Shown piece by piece: positions 34,808 to 44,873 of a DNA stretch of 64,000 nucleotides (within the stretch, counting starts at the first letter, position 1; each line of letters opens with the position of its first letter). The notes under the pieces are model-generated. The model worked only from the letters and a program-made list of their open reading frames with translations, did not search any database and had not been told where the DNA came from. The position numbers and the translations under genes are program-made. The stretch is from Odoribacter sp. OttesenSCG-928-L07. Lineage in GTDB: Bacteria > Bacteroidota > Bacteroidia > Bacteroidales > BM520. Where the stretch lies: contig JAJDHA010000001.1 of assembly GCA_030265965.1 (NCBI GenBank), forward strand, positions 1-64,000, given 5' to 3'.

Positions 34808-35069
34808 ATAAAAAAACTTGAAGCTTATATCAAATATGTTTTCTATTGATATGAATTCCTTGCAGGAATTTGAGTTTGTGCTTGCGCGTTGCCAATTGTT
34901 TTTTTTAATAATTTATAATAGCACATCGAAATAAGATTTAGCCCAATTCACCTTTAACATAATGTAGCTGTTTGTATTATTAACATTATTTATGCAAATA
35001 ATTGAAATGAAAACTATAGAGATATTATTGTGAGAATAATACGGACTTAATCTATCATCATATTAATGA

Positions 35070-35657
35070 CTACTGCAAAACCTGATTTATCTGTTCTGTA
35101 ACTGTTGTAATAAACTCTTTATAATCTTTAGGATTATGTCTATTATGATAAAATAATAACATTCCTGCAACACAATAATTCAACTGTTTTTTTAATACTT
35201 CTGCTTGTTCAGCTGAAAACACTTTTTTCTTCACGCAATATGCAAAGTCATCCTTACATAAATCATTAAGAGAATTATATATCAGATCGCAAATCTGTTC
35301 TTTATTTCCTATGTTTCCCATTCGCTCTAAGAAAAATAATTCGTATGCCCCGGGATATTCAAGGAAATATTTAACGTATAAAACAGAAATATCGCGTATC
35401 CTTTCTTTTCCTTGAATAGAATTTTCTACTCGCTCAGAGATAAAATCATTGCATTCTTCTACAAAAACCTTCACACTTTCAAAAATTAATTCATTTAAAT
35501 CTTTGAAATAATTGTATAAACTTGCAAAAGAATAACCGGCATTGTCTGCCACACTTCGTACATTAACGCTTCTTAATCCTTCTGTCTTCAATAAGTTAAC
35601 AGTAGAGTCGATGAAATATTTTTTTACTCTCTGTTCTTGAATTTCTTTTTTGTTCAT
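35070..35657 (-). CDS. TetR/AcrR-family transcriptional regulator
   Basis: 195 residues. The N-terminal TetR HTH is clear: KYFIDSTVNLLKTEGLRSVNVRSVADNAGYSFASLYNYFKDLNELIFESV (residues about 14-63). The C-terminal ligand domain has no motif that names a ligand. No obvious target operon is next to it: the M23 peptidase gene is divergent, with 204 bases between the two starts. A perfect palindrome sits inside its own promoter (35696-35708), which suggests autorepression. Confidence 0.88.
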   Translation of the reverse strand: MNKKEIQEQRVKKYFIDSTVNLLKTEGLRSVNVRSVADNAGYSFASLYNYFKDLNELIFESVKVFVEECNDFISERVENSIQGKERIRDISVLYVKYFLEYPGAYELFFLERMGNIGNKEQICDLIYNSLNDLCKDDFAYCVKKKVFSAEQAEVLKKQLNYCVAGMLLFYHNRHNPKDYKEFITTVTEQINQVLQ

Positions 35658-35686
35658 TTTAACCTCGTTTAATTATTTTAATCGTG

Positions 35687-35708
35687 CAAAGATAATGAAC
35701 ATTGTTCA
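35687..35708 (-). promoter_or_regulatory. TetR gene promoter with palindromic operator candidate
   Basis: The minus-strand -7 box TATCTTTG (35687-35694) abuts the palindrome TGAACA-T-TGTTCA (35696-35708), which lies between the -7 and -33 regions. Such a position fits autorepression by the TetR protein. Confidence 0.5.
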
Positions 35709-35861
35709 ATTTTGCAAATATTTTTTTCAACAATAATATTTTGCTATTTTCGCGTTTTAAATATTTAATATGTCTCAAATGAATTAATATTGGTTTTAAT
35801 TCATGTTTCGTCATTAAATAATATTATAAGTATTAACAACATAAATTTGATTTCTAATAAA

Positions 35862-36878
35862 ATGTTTAAAAAATTTCTAACAATAAATATCCTGATTTTT
35901 TATTATTGTTCCACACTTTTTTCGCAAAATTTAATTCAAGATAACAATTTTGAGAATTTTGATGAAAATACAATCACTGCTAATGTAGAAATTCCAATCG
36001 ATTCTATTGTTAAAGTTTCGCCGGAAGATGTTCTTTACGAAAAAATTGCAATTGATACTATCGACAGCAAGGATAAATTTATCAAGATAATTCTTTTCGA
36101 TGATCATACATGGAATTACCTTGATTTGCATAAGCCTCAAATTTCGGAAGATATTTTGACTTATTATTGGGATTCCGAAAAAATACATTCTTATAAGGAA
36201 TTAGACATTAAAACTTTGCCTGATGAAATTCCAATTGCTTTAATCGATTCGTTAAGCGGATTTTGTTCGCCTTTTGTTGCAAAAGTTAGTTCACCATACT
36301 GTTTCAGAGGTAAACGCGAACATAATGGAGTTGATCTTAAAGTACAAATCGGAGATACCATTAGAGCTGCATTTGATGGCAAAGTAAGAATAGCAAAAGC
36401 TTCAAGATATACTGGTGGCTATGGTAATTTAGTTGTAATAAGGCATACAAACGGACTCGAAACATATTACGGACATTTGTCTAAAATAATTGTTGAAGAA
36501 GATGAATATGTTAAAGCTGGTGAAGTAATAGGATTGGGCGGCTCATCTGGGCGAAGTACAGGCTCTCATCTTCATTTTGAAACACGCTATTGTGGGCAAT
36601 CTTTCGATCCTCAAAGAATAATCGACTTTGAAACGGGTTCACTAAAAAGTTTTTCCATAGTTTTGAAAAAACATTATTTCAGCATCTACTCCAATCACAA
36701 GCAAACTGATGAACAATCACTTGCCGCATCTCAACGTATTGTACACACTATTCGATCAGGTGATACGTTAAGTGGATTGGCTTCAAAATACGGAACCACC
36801 ATTGATAAAATTTGCAAATTGAATAATATTTCTAAGTCAACGACTTTAAGAATTGGAAATAAGTTAATTGTAAGATAA
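35862..36878 (+). CDS. M23 peptidase with C-terminal LysM domain, exported
   Basis: 338 residues from the ATG at 35862 (MFKKFLTINILIFYYCSTLFSQ), which gives a clean signal peptide; the frame opens earlier at 35790 but that part is not signal-like. The zinc peptidase has the expected motif pair: HNGVDLKVQIGD and GSHLHFETR with HLH. A single LysM peptidoglycan-binding domain ends the protein (IVHTIRSGDTLSGLASKYGTTIDKICKLNNIS). It likely cuts peptidoglycan cross-links in the periplasm or acts as an amidase activator. It is divergent from the TetR gene. Confidence 0.92.
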   Translation: MFKKFLTINILIFYYCSTLFSQNLIQDNNFENFDENTITANVEIPIDSIVKVSPEDVLYEKIAIDTIDSKDKFIKIILFDDHTWNYLDLHKPQISEDILTYYWDSEKIHSYKELDIKTLPDEIPIALIDSLSGFCSPFVAKVSSPYCFRGKREHNGVDLKVQIGDTIRAAFDGKVRIAKASRYTGGYGNLVVIRHTNGLETYYGHLSKIIVEEDEYVKAGEVIGLGGSSGRSTGSHLHFETRYCGQSFDPQRIIDFETGSLKSFSIVLKKHYFSIYSNHKQTDEQSLAASQRIVHTIRSGDTLSGLASKYGTTIDKICKLNNISKSTTLRIGNKLIVR

Positions 36879-36955
36879 CCTTAGTTGATATTGAAGAGGG
36901 TAGGAGAAATAAAATATCCCCATAATTAGGGATGCTTCTTTACGTTTTTCTTTAG

Positions 36956-36963
36956 TACTTTTG
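36956..36963 (+). promoter_or_regulatory. Promoter -7 box for feoAB
   Basis: TACTTTTG, a TAnnTTTG match, about 20 bases before the ATG at 36984. TTTTGCAAA occurs twice between box and start; no Fur-type palindrome was identified by eye. Confidence 0.5.
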
Positions 36964-36983
36964 CAAATTAGAGTTTTGCAAAA

Positions 36984-39461
36984 ATGGATGAAAAAAAATA
37001 CGTTTCTTTAGCTGATATTTCTACAAAGAGTTCTTGTGTGGTGATTAGTGTTCATGGGCACGGCGGATTTCGTCATCGTGTTATGGAACTTGGCTTTGTA
37101 AAAGGTGTAGAAGTTACAGTAGTAAAAAACGCACCATTACTTGACCCTATTGAATATGAGGTTATGAATACTCATGTATCTTTACGAAGAAGTGAAGCGG
37201 AACGTATCGAAGTTGTCGAATTGCAAGATTCAACAAAAGATGAAGTCAATTACAACGGACTCATTATTGAAGATATTGAAAAGAAAATAAAGGAAAAAAC
37301 AAAAACAATTTCTGTTGCTCTCGTAGGTAATCCTAACAGCGGCAAAACCTCATTCTTCAATCACGCTACAGGATTGCGCGAAAAAGTTGGTAATTATAGC
37401 GGCGTTACAGTTGAGTCGAAAGTTGGAACTTTCTATTGGAATGGCTATACAATTAATATGATTGATTTGCCCGGAACGTATTCTACAACGGAATTTACTC
37501 AAGAAGAGGTTTTTGTTCGAGAATATATTTCAAAAGATCTTCCTGATGTTGTGCTTAATATTGTAAATGCTTCTAACCTGGAAAGAAGCATGTTTCTTAC
37601 CACTCAACTTATTGACATGAATGTCAGAATGGTGATGGCTTTAAACATGTACGACGAACTGGAAAAAAGCGGTGCATCGGTTGACTACGTAAATCTTGGT
37701 AATATGCTCGGATTTCCGATCGTTCCTACTGTCTCAACAAAAGGAAAAGGAATTGATAATGTGTTGAAATGTATTGTTGATGTTTATGAAGATAAAAAAG
37801 GTATTTCAAAGCACATTCATATAAATTTTGGAAACGATATAGAAGAAGCCTTAACCGATATTAAATCTAAATTAGCAATTAATCAAGATGAAGTAAATAT
37901 TTTCCCGCTTAGATTTGTGGCTCTGAAAATCCTTGAAAATGACTCAATTACAAAAACTGAAATTGAAAAATTTGATAACAGTAACGAAATATTAAAAGTT
38001 GCTACAGATTACAGAGAAAAAATTGAAAAATCTTACAAAGAAGATATTGATTCAATTATTACTAATGCAAGATTCGGTTTTATTAGAGGTGCGTTGAAAG
38101 AAACTTTTAAATCGGGTGTTAATCCGAAAAAAAGATTGGCTTATTCATTAGATGTTGTTCTAACCAACAAATGGCTTGGATTTCCTGTCTTGTTCCTATT
38201 CTTATGGATAATGTTCCAAACTACTTTTACTCTTGGAGCTTATCCTCAAGCATGGATAGAATCAGGAATAAATTGGCTCGGCGATTTAGTGTCAAGGAAT
38301 CTTCGCACTGGAATAATTAATGATCTTATTGTTAATGGTATCATTCAAGGTGTTGGCGGTGTTCTCGTTTTCTTGCCTAATATCTTGATTCTCTTCTGGT
38401 TTATTTCTGTCCTGGAAGATAGCGGATACATGTCGCGTGCAGCATTTATTATGGATAAACTTATGCATAGAATAGGTTTACACGGAAAATCTTTTATTCC
38501 TTTTCTTATTGGCTTTGGCTGTTCTGTTCCGGCAATAATGGCAACAAGAACATTGGAAAATAAAAAAGACAGAATTATTACAATGCTTGCAATTCCGTTT
38601 ATGTCGTGTTCGGCAAGACTACCTGTTTATATTCTTTTTGTTTCTGCATTCTTCGCTAAACACAAAGGCTTAGTAATGCTAAGCTTATATCTTATCGGAA
38701 TAATGTTTGGAATATTAACAGCATTAATCTTAAAGAAAACTGTTTTTAAAAACGTATCAGATGAGTTTGTAATAGAACTTCCACCATATAGAGTTCCAAC
38801 TTTAAAAAATTCACTCATTCACATGTGGGATAAAAGCGTCCAATATATAAAAAAGATAGGTTCTGTAATTTTGTTGGCTTCTATTATTATTTGGGCTCTG
38901 CAATATTTTCCACAAGAAAATAAACAAACAAAAATTCTTGCAATGCAAATAGAAATGGTGGAAGATAGTTTGGACGATACTTTTGATAATAAGGAAGAAA
39001 TATTATCAAAACTGGAACTTGAAAAACTTTCTGCTCAACGCGAACATTCATATATCGGGCAAATAGGTCATTTTATTGAGCCTGCTGTACGACCATTGGG
39101 CTTTGATTGGAGAATGGGAGTAAGTATTTTAACCGGTTTTGCTGCAAAAGAAATTATTGTGTCATCATTGGGAATATTATATCAGGCTGAGTCAGAAGCC
39201 GATGAATCTTCAGAAAAATTAATAACAACATTGCAGAATGTTGAATATACCTCCGGACCAAAAGTCGGGGAGAAAGTATTCTCTCCTTTAGTTGCTTATG
39301 CATTTATGCTGTTTGTTCTGCTGTATTTTCCATGTTTTGCAACACTCGTAACAATACGAAAAGAAGCCGGACTGAAATGGGCGGCTTTCTCAATGGTTTA
39401 TACAACATTAATTGCCTGGATAGTATCTTTTACTGTCTATCAGATAGGCATGCTGTTTTAA
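36984..39461 (+). CDS. feoB: Ferrous iron transport FeoA-FeoB fusion
   Basis: 825 residues. Residues 1-80 form a FeoA (SH3-like) domain: HGHGGFRHRVMELGFVKGVEVTVVKNAPL. The FeoB G-domain follows: G1 GNPNSGKT (115-122), GVTVESKVG switch I, DLPGTYS G3 (161-167). Then come the multi-helix membrane channel with the two gate segments (GGVLVFLPNILILFWFI and MLFVLLYFPCFATLVTI) and the typical GFGCSVPAIMATRTLENKKDR. A hydrophilic insertion with coiled-coil character lies near residues 650-690. Fused FeoAB is common in Bacteroidota. It takes up Fe(II) across the inner membrane. An outer-membrane-like protein follows directly. Confidence 0.96.
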   Translation: MDEKKYVSLADISTKSSCVVISVHGHGGFRHRVMELGFVKGVEVTVVKNAPLLDPIEYEVMNTHVSLRRSEAERIEVVELQDSTKDEVNYNGLIIEDIEKKIKEKTKTISVALVGNPNSGKTSFFNHATGLREKVGNYSGVTVESKVGTFYWNGYTINMIDLPGTYSTTEFTQEEVFVREYISKDLPDVVLNIVNASNLERSMFLTTQLIDMNVRMVMALNMYDELEKSGASVDYVNLGNMLGFPIVPTVSTKGKGIDNVLKCIVDVYEDKKGISKHIHINFGNDIEEALTDIKSKLAINQDEVNIFPLRFVALKILENDSITKTEIEKFDNSNEILKVATDYREKIEKSYKEDIDSIITNARFGFIRGALKETFKSGVNPKKRLAYSLDVVLTNKWLGFPVLFLFLWIMFQTTFTLGAYPQAWIESGINWLGDLVSRNLRTGIINDLIVNGIIQGVGGVLVFLPNILILFWFISVLEDSGYMSRAAFIMDKLMHRIGLHGKSFIPFLIGFGCSVPAIMATRTLENKKDRIITMLAIPFMSCSARLPVYILFVSAFFAKHKGLVMLSLYLIGIMFGILTALILKKTVFKNVSDEFVIELPPYRVPTLKNSLIHMWDKSVQYIKKIGSVILLASIIIWALQYFPQENKQTKILAMQIEMVEDSLDDTFDNKEEILSKLELEKLSAQREHSYIGQIGHFIEPAVRPLGFDWRMGVSILTGFAAKEIIVSSLGILYQAESEADESSEKLITTLQNVEYTSGPKVGEKVFSPLVAYAFMLFVLLYFPCFATLVTIRKEAGLKWAAFSMVYTTLIAWIVSFTVYQIGMLF

Positions 39462-39473
39462 TTGATATATTTC

Positions 39474-40082
39474 ATGATTAAGAAGATCTCTATTCTAATA
39501 ATTTTATTTTTATTTTCATTGCAGATATTTTCTCAAGAGTTAGGTAACAAGATGAGATATAGCGGTTATGCCGGAGGAATGATGATAAATACAGGGTACC
39601 TTTTTGGGGGTAACTACACTTTGAATGGCAATTCGGGATCAATTAACGGAGTTCCTTTCGGAATTGGAGGCGCAATGAAGTTTTGTTTCGGGAAACATCT
39701 TCGTGTCGGATTCGAAGGATATACAACAACTTTATCATACAATGATAACGGAAGCTCAGTTAGTCTCGGTTGGGGCGGTGTTCTTGCCGATTGTAAATGG
39801 GATTTTGAAAAGATAACTTTATTTGTCGGAATAACTTTCGGTGGCGGTAGTTATAAGCATATTCTTAATACAGAAATTCAATATAATCAAGAAAATACAT
39901 ATTATTTGAGAAAAACTCCTGTGATGGTCGGAGTTCCATTCATTGGAATAGAATACGCCCCAACAAAAAGAATGCGCCTGACAGCAAAAATTGATATGGT
40001 TACATATCTTTCTCCTTGGAAAAATGATTTTGTAAACGGACCAAGACTTTATTTGGGGTTTTTGTTTGCTCGAAAAAAATAA
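39474..40082 (+). CDS. Outer-membrane beta-barrel protein downstream of feoAB
   Basis: 202 residues from the ATG at 39474; the frame has an earlier TTG at 39462 right after the feoB stop. Signal peptide MIKKISILIILFLFSLQIFSQ, then a small barrel of amphipathic strands (GFEGYTTTLSYNDN, VSLGWGGVLADCKWDFEKITLFVGITFGGG, MRLTAKIDMVTYLSP) ending in RLYLGFLFARKK. The 12-base gap to feoB makes cotranscription likely, so a role in metal passage or iron-linked surface biology is possible but unproven. No named family was recognised. Confidence 0.7.
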   Translation: MIKKISILIILFLFSLQIFSQELGNKMRYSGYAGGMMINTGYLFGGNYTLNGNSGSINGVPFGIGGAMKFCFGKHLRVGFEGYTTTLSYNDNGSSVSLGWGGVLADCKWDFEKITLFVGITFGGGSYKHILNTEIQYNQENTYYLRKTPVMVGVPFIGIEYAPTKRMRLTAKIDMVTYLSPWKNDFVNGPRLYLGFLFARKK

Positions 40083-40149
40083 TTGAAAATAGGAGCATTA
40101 TATATGACTCACAATACAACAACATAATATAAAATAGAAAATTTAAGGT

Positions 40150-40157
40150 TATCTTTG
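40150..40157 (+). promoter_or_regulatory. Promoter -7 box for the DUF4838 gene
   Basis: TATCTTTG, overlapping an in-frame GTG at 40157 and thus ruling that GTG out as the start. The ATG at 40178 lies 20 bases after it. Confidence 0.55.
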
Positions 40158-40177
40158 TGCATCCAAATGCAATTAAT

Positions 40178-42370
40178 ATGAGATTAAAACTATTATTTCT
40201 TATTTTTCTTTTTACTGTAACATTCTCTGTTAATGCTCAAATAACAATTGTAAAAAACGGCATTCCTAAATCGCATATTGTTGTGAATAACAATAATGAG
40301 CACAATATGGAAGCAGCAATTTTATTACAAGATTTTATCATTAGAATAAGTGGAACAAATCTGCAAATTATTAATAATTCAACTCCAAATAAAGGCGATA
40401 TAGCAATCGGATTTGGAAATATTGACGGATTAACGGAAGATGGGTTTCGTTTGGAAACGAAAAAAGGAATTCTATACATAAGTAGCGGCGGCGACAAAGG
40501 AGCTATTTACGGTGTAGTTACATTGTTGGAAAATCATCTTGGAGTTTCGTATTATGCAAGTAATACTTACACATTAAACAAAAGTAAAACGATAATAATT
40601 CCGGAACTTAACAGCGCAGAAAATCCTGCTTTTCGATACAGACAAACTCAAAATTACGCTATTGAAGAAGATAGTATTTTCAAATATTGGTTTCGCTTCG
40701 AAAAACCAAAAGAGGTTTTTGCAAATAATTTGTGGGTTCATACATTCAACGATTTGCTCCCATCTTCAAAATACGGAGCAACAAATCCGGAGTATTATTC
40801 TTTTATTAATGGAGAACATCGTCCCGGAAGACATAGTCAATGGTGTTTGACAAATCCGGATGTTTTTGAAATTGTTTCTCAAAAAATAGATTCAATATTT
40901 AAAGCGAATCCCGATAAAAATATTATTTCAGTTAGTCAAAACGACGGAAATAATACTAATTGTACTTGTCCTAAATGTAAAGCGCTCGATGAATATGAAG
41001 GCAGTCCGTCGGGAACAATAATTCATTTTGTGAATAAACTGGCAGAACGCTTCCCTGATAAAGAAATTTCCACACTTGCTTATGTTTATACGATGCATCC
41101 GCCGAAACATGTAAAGCCTTTACCAAATGTAAATATAATGCTGTGTAATATTGATTGCACACGAGAAGTTCCTTTAACAGATAATGCTTCTGGACAAGAA
41201 TTTATGAAAGCATTAAACGCTTGGTCGGCAATAAGTAATAATATTTTTATTTGGGATTATGGGATTAATTTTGATAATTATGTGTCGCCTTTCCCAAATT
41301 TTCATATCATTCAAAAAAATATTCAAATATTTAAAGAGCATAATGCAACAATGCATTTTTCGCAAACCGGAGGAGTAAAAGGTGGTGATTTTTCTGAAAT
41401 GCGTGCGTATATTATAAGTAAATTAATGTGGAATCCTTACTTAAATGCTGATTCTCTGATGCGAACATTTTTGAATGGATATTATGGAGCAGCAGCGCCA
41501 TACATTTATCAATATGAAAAAATGTTGGAAGGAGCTTTGCTGGCAAGTAAAAAGCCATTACGACTGTACGATACGCCTGTAACTCATAAAGACGGAATGT
41601 TAAATGCAAATTGTTTAAAACATTATAACGAGCTTTTCGATAAGGCTGAACAAGCTGTTGCAGATGATACTGTGTTATTAAACAGAGTGCAATTGTCACG
41701 ATTGCCAATTCAGTATGCGGAATTGGAAATTGCAAGAGTTGAAGGAAATTACAACAAGGGAATTATTAAATCTAAACTATTGCTATTTAATGAAAGAACA
41801 AGCAAGTTTGGAGTGAAAACATTAAATGAAAAAGTGTATCCTCCGGCAGAATATTGTCAAATATATTCTGACCGATATTTATCTGATGATATTGATAATC
41901 TTGCAAAAGATGCAAAGATTATTTGGATTACCGAGCCTTACGGTCATTATAAAGATTTGGGAGAAACAGCTTTGACCGACGGACTTTTGGGCGGTACGAG
42001 TTTTAATGAAAGTTGGGTTGGTTGGCTTGGAATAGATGGCATTTGGGTATTAGATTTGGGTGAAGAAAAGGAAATATCATCAATTGAAGGCGATTTTTTA
42101 CATCATTTAGGTGCATGGATATTTTTACCGTCAAAAGTGACATATTCAACCTCTTGCGATAATATTACCTACGAAAAATTCGGAGAAGAGTCTTTGGATG
42201 AAGATAAAAATATGAGAATAAAATTTGTAGGCGTAAAATGTACTGCGCCGGAAAAAGTATCTGCCAGATATATCAAGATAGAAGCCGAAAGCATAAAAAG
42301 ATGTCCCGATTGGCATTACGGAATCGGATACGATGCATGGTTTTTTATTGACGAGATAACAGTACAATAA
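40178..42370 (+). CDS. Exported DUF4838 protein (alpha-glucuronidase-like N-terminus), C-terminal carbohydrate-binding-like domain
   Basis: 730 residues from the ATG at 40178 (MRLKLLFLIFLFTVTFSVNAQ, a clear signal peptide). Residues about 30-160 resemble the N-terminal domain shared with alpha-glucuronidases and GH20 enzymes (AILLQDFIIRISGTNLQIIN, GDKGAIYGVVTLLENHLGVSYY). The DUF4838 catalytic-like region follows: GRHSQWCLTNPDVFEIV, SVSQNDGNNTNCTCPKC, FIWDYGINFDNYVSPFPNF. The last about 130 residues (LGETALTDGLLGG ... ARYIKIEAESIKRCPDWHYGIG) look like an F5/8-type C carbohydrate-binding domain. Probably a glycoside-active enzyme outside the cytoplasm; the substrate is unknown. No sugar-utilisation locus surrounds it. 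Confidence 0.85.
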   Translation: MRLKLLFLIFLFTVTFSVNAQITIVKNGIPKSHIVVNNNNEHNMEAAILLQDFIIRISGTNLQIINNSTPNKGDIAIGFGNIDGLTEDGFRLETKKGILYISSGGDKGAIYGVVTLLENHLGVSYYASNTYTLNKSKTIIIPELNSAENPAFRYRQTQNYAIEEDSIFKYWFRFEKPKEVFANNLWVHTFNDLLPSSKYGATNPEYYSFINGEHRPGRHSQWCLTNPDVFEIVSQKIDSIFKANPDKNIISVSQNDGNNTNCTCPKCKALDEYEGSPSGTIIHFVNKLAERFPDKEISTLAYVYTMHPPKHVKPLPNVNIMLCNIDCTREVPLTDNASGQEFMKALNAWSAISNNIFIWDYGINFDNYVSPFPNFHIIQKNIQIFKEHNATMHFSQTGGVKGGDFSEMRAYIISKLMWNPYLNADSLMRTFLNGYYGAAAPYIYQYEKMLEGALLASKKPLRLYDTPVTHKDGMLNANCLKHYNELFDKAEQAVADDTVLLNRVQLSRLPIQYAELEIARVEGNYNKGIIKSKLLLFNERTSKFGVKTLNEKVYPPAEYCQIYSDRYLSDDIDNLAKDAKIIWITEPYGHYKDLGETALTDGLLGGTSFNESWVGWLGIDGIWVLDLGEEKEISSIEGDFLHHLGAWIFLPSKVTYSTSCDNITYEKFGEESLDEDKNMRIKFVGVKCTAPEKVSARYIKIEAESIKRCPDWHYGIGYDAWFFIDEITVQ

Positions 42371-42396
42371 ACAATCAGTCGGTTGTACGTCTTTTC

Positions 42397-44862
42397 TTAT
42401 TTTTCTTCTAACTTATCTGAAATCAACTTCTGTACTTTCTCACGCATCTGAATGTAACTTTCGTTAACTTGCGGATAAATTGGTTCTAAAAATTCAATTG
42501 AAACTCTTGTTCCAAAACGTGGAAGAAAGCTTTTAATAACGGCAACATTTGTACCTTTAGTAACAATAGGAACAACAGGAATTTTTAATTCAGTACTCAA
42601 AATGGCAAACAAATCTTTGAAATCATTCATGCCGGTTTTAGATCGTGTGCCTTCAGGGTATATAGCTACATTTTTGTTGTTTGATAATACATACATCAAT
42701 TTTTGTAAAGACTCCCTCAGGTTCGAATTAATATCCATTAAGATTATATTATTTCTATTTGCCAGAAACTTCATGAAAAAATTCTTGAAATGTTTATTTT
42801 TAGCAAAGAAATAAGTTTTCTTTCTAACTTGTTTTTTCAATTGAGTAAATAGAACAACTCCATCGAGCATACTTTGATGGTTAGAAACAAAGATGCAAGT
42901 TTCTTCAGGAATATTTTCTTTACCGGTACTTTTGAATTTATAGCAAATATTTATTAACCCGCGGCAAATTCCCATGAGAAAACTGTTTAGAGCGCCGGCA
43001 CGAGGTAACTTTATCGGTGGAATATCGGAGGATAAAATATCTTTCCATGACAAATCTTCGTTTTGTAAATTAATAGTATTGTTGCTTTCCTCAACAAATG
43101 CGCTCATTTTAGCTAAAGTATCAAGAACTTCAATATCCTTTTCATTTAAACTGACTCCGAAATTAGTTTCAACAAAAGCCATTAAAGCAATTCGTGTCAA
43201 TGAATCCATTCCGAGATCAATTTCAAAATGATCGTTTGCTTTTGGAGTTTTTCCAGTTTCTTTTGCAATGAAATTTCTTAAAAGAATATATTGTTCACTT
43301 TTGCCGGAATCACTTTCAACGGTGTTATCTTCTACAACTTCAATAAGATCTGCAAACTTAAATCGTTGCAATTTTCCAAGTCGATTCTTTGGCAACTCGG
43401 TTGATATTATATGATATTGTTTTATTCTTTTGTATTGTGATACAGAAGAGTTGAAGTTAATAATATCTTGTTTTATTAATGAATTTATATCACCTAAGGA
43501 AGTCTCTCTAATTTCTTCCATTTCAGGAATAATTAATGCTTGTAAAATTCCTTCATGCATAAAAACTCCGATTTCTTTAGTGTATGGCGACATGCTCATA
43601 AACTTTCTTTCTAACTCTTCAGGAATAATATTCTTACCATTAGATGTAACAATAATTTCTTTTATTCTTCCCGTTAACTTTACGCCGTACTTGTCGATAA
43701 TTCCCAAATCGCCGGTATGTAACCATCCGTCAATAATCACTTCTGCTGTTTCTTCCGGTCGATTGTAATAACCTTGCATAACATTATCGCCTTTAACACA
43801 TATTTCCCCGTCGATTGATTTTACTTCGGCTCCATCCAAAGGTAATCCGGCATATCCGAGTTTCCATTTTTCCGGATGAGTAAAGCTAATCATTGGTGAA
43901 GTTTCAGTCATTCCATAACCATCGAGAATTTCAAATCCCAATGTTTTAAAAATTTTGCCTGTTTCTATAGACAAAGCAGCGCCTCCTGAAACAAGATATT
44001 TCAAATGTCCGCCGAACTTTTTATGAACGGAAGAAAAGAGCATATTAGAAAGTCCTCTTATCTGAAGACCGGCAGCGATTTTATAAATAATCTTTGTTAT
44101 TAACTTGGCATTAATCTTATCCATAACACCTTTAGCCAATAAAGCATACAAACGCGGAACTCCTATAATTAAATTAATCTTTCCCTTATTTAAGGTTTTT
44201 ATAATACTTTCGCTATTCATTCCTTCGGCAATAAAAATACTTTCACCGATGTATAATGGAGCCATTAACGAACCCAAAAGAGGAAAAACATGATGCAACG
44301 GCAACAAAATCATCATGGTTCGTTCTTCTGTGATAATGGGCACTTGCTTACAAACTGCATTCAGATTGAAAAGAATATTTTTGTATGAAAGCATCACTCC
44401 TTTCGATGTTCCTGTTGTTCCTGAGGTATAGATTATCAAGGCTGTTTTTTCAATATCTTCAATCAAAAAATCAATTATTGGAAGTGTGTGAACTTCAGAA
44501 ACATCAATATCTTTTGCTGTGATTAGTTTAGCTGTAAGTTTTTCTTCGTTAACAATTATGGAAAGACTTTCCTTTTTTTCTTCTGATGAGAAGATAATGT
44601 CAGGGTTACAATCTTTTAATATGTAAGCAATTTCGTCGGGAGTAGATTGTACATCAATAGGAATTGCAATTGCATTTGTGCGCAATGCGCCATAGAAAGC
44701 ATACACCCATTCTAAAGAGTTTTCGCCAATAATACATATTCTTTCTACATTATCATTTTTTGCAAAAGCTTCGGCGTAAGCCAATGAGTATTGCAATAAT
44801 TGCGAATATGTGATGTCTGTGTCTTTATATGATAAAGCTAATTTTTCGCTTTGTTTTAACAT
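42397..44862 (-). CDS. AMP-binding ligase-ACP-acyltransferase fusion (Aas-like)
   Basis: 821 residues in three parts. Residues 1-510 form an acyl-adenylating enzyme with YTSGTTGTSKG (145-155), GYGMTETSP and DGWLHTGDLG. Residues about 525-595 are an acyl carrier protein with the phosphopantetheine serine in DLGMDSLTRIAL (S554). Residues about 640-821 are a PlsC-type acyltransferase with NHQSMLD (H662, D667) and YPEGTRSKTG. So the protein can activate a free fatty acid, hold it on its own ACP and pass it to a lysophospholipid. It resembles E. coli Aas in the pairing but carries an ACP and the reverse order. It follows the alpha-2-macroglobulin gene by 11 bases. Confidence 0.92.
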   Translation of the reverse strand: MLKQSEKLALSYKDTDITYSQLLQYSLAYAEAFAKNDNVERICIIGENSLEWVYAFYGALRTNAIAIPIDVQSTPDEIAYILKDCNPDIIFSSEEKKESLSIIVNEEKLTAKLITAKDIDVSEVHTLPIIDFLIEDIEKTALIIYTSGTTGTSKGVMLSYKNILFNLNAVCKQVPIITEERTMMILLPLHHVFPLLGSLMAPLYIGESIFIAEGMNSESIIKTLNKGKINLIIGVPRLYALLAKGVMDKINAKLITKIIYKIAAGLQIRGLSNMLFSSVHKKFGGHLKYLVSGGAALSIETGKIFKTLGFEILDGYGMTETSPMISFTHPEKWKLGYAGLPLDGAEVKSIDGEICVKGDNVMQGYYNRPEETAEVIIDGWLHTGDLGIIDKYGVKLTGRIKEIIVTSNGKNIIPEELERKFMSMSPYTKEIGVFMHEGILQALIIPEMEEIRETSLGDINSLIKQDIINFNSSVSQYKRIKQYHIISTELPKNRLGKLQRFKFADLIEVVEDNTVESDSGKSEQYILLRNFIAKETGKTPKANDHFEIDLGMDSLTRIALMAFVETNFGVSLNEKDIEVLDTLAKMSAFVEESNNTINLQNEDLSWKDILSSDIPPIKLPRAGALNSFLMGICRGLINICYKFKSTGKENIPEETCIFVSNHQSMLDGVVLFTQLKKQVRKKTYFFAKNKHFKNFFMKFLANRNNIILMDINSNLRESLQKLMYVLSNNKNVAIYPEGTRSKTGMNDFKDLFAILSTELKIPVVPIVTKGTNVAVIKSFLPRFGTRVSIEFLEPIYPQVNESYIQMREKVQKLISDKLEEK

Positions 44863-44873
44863 GTTTGATTATT

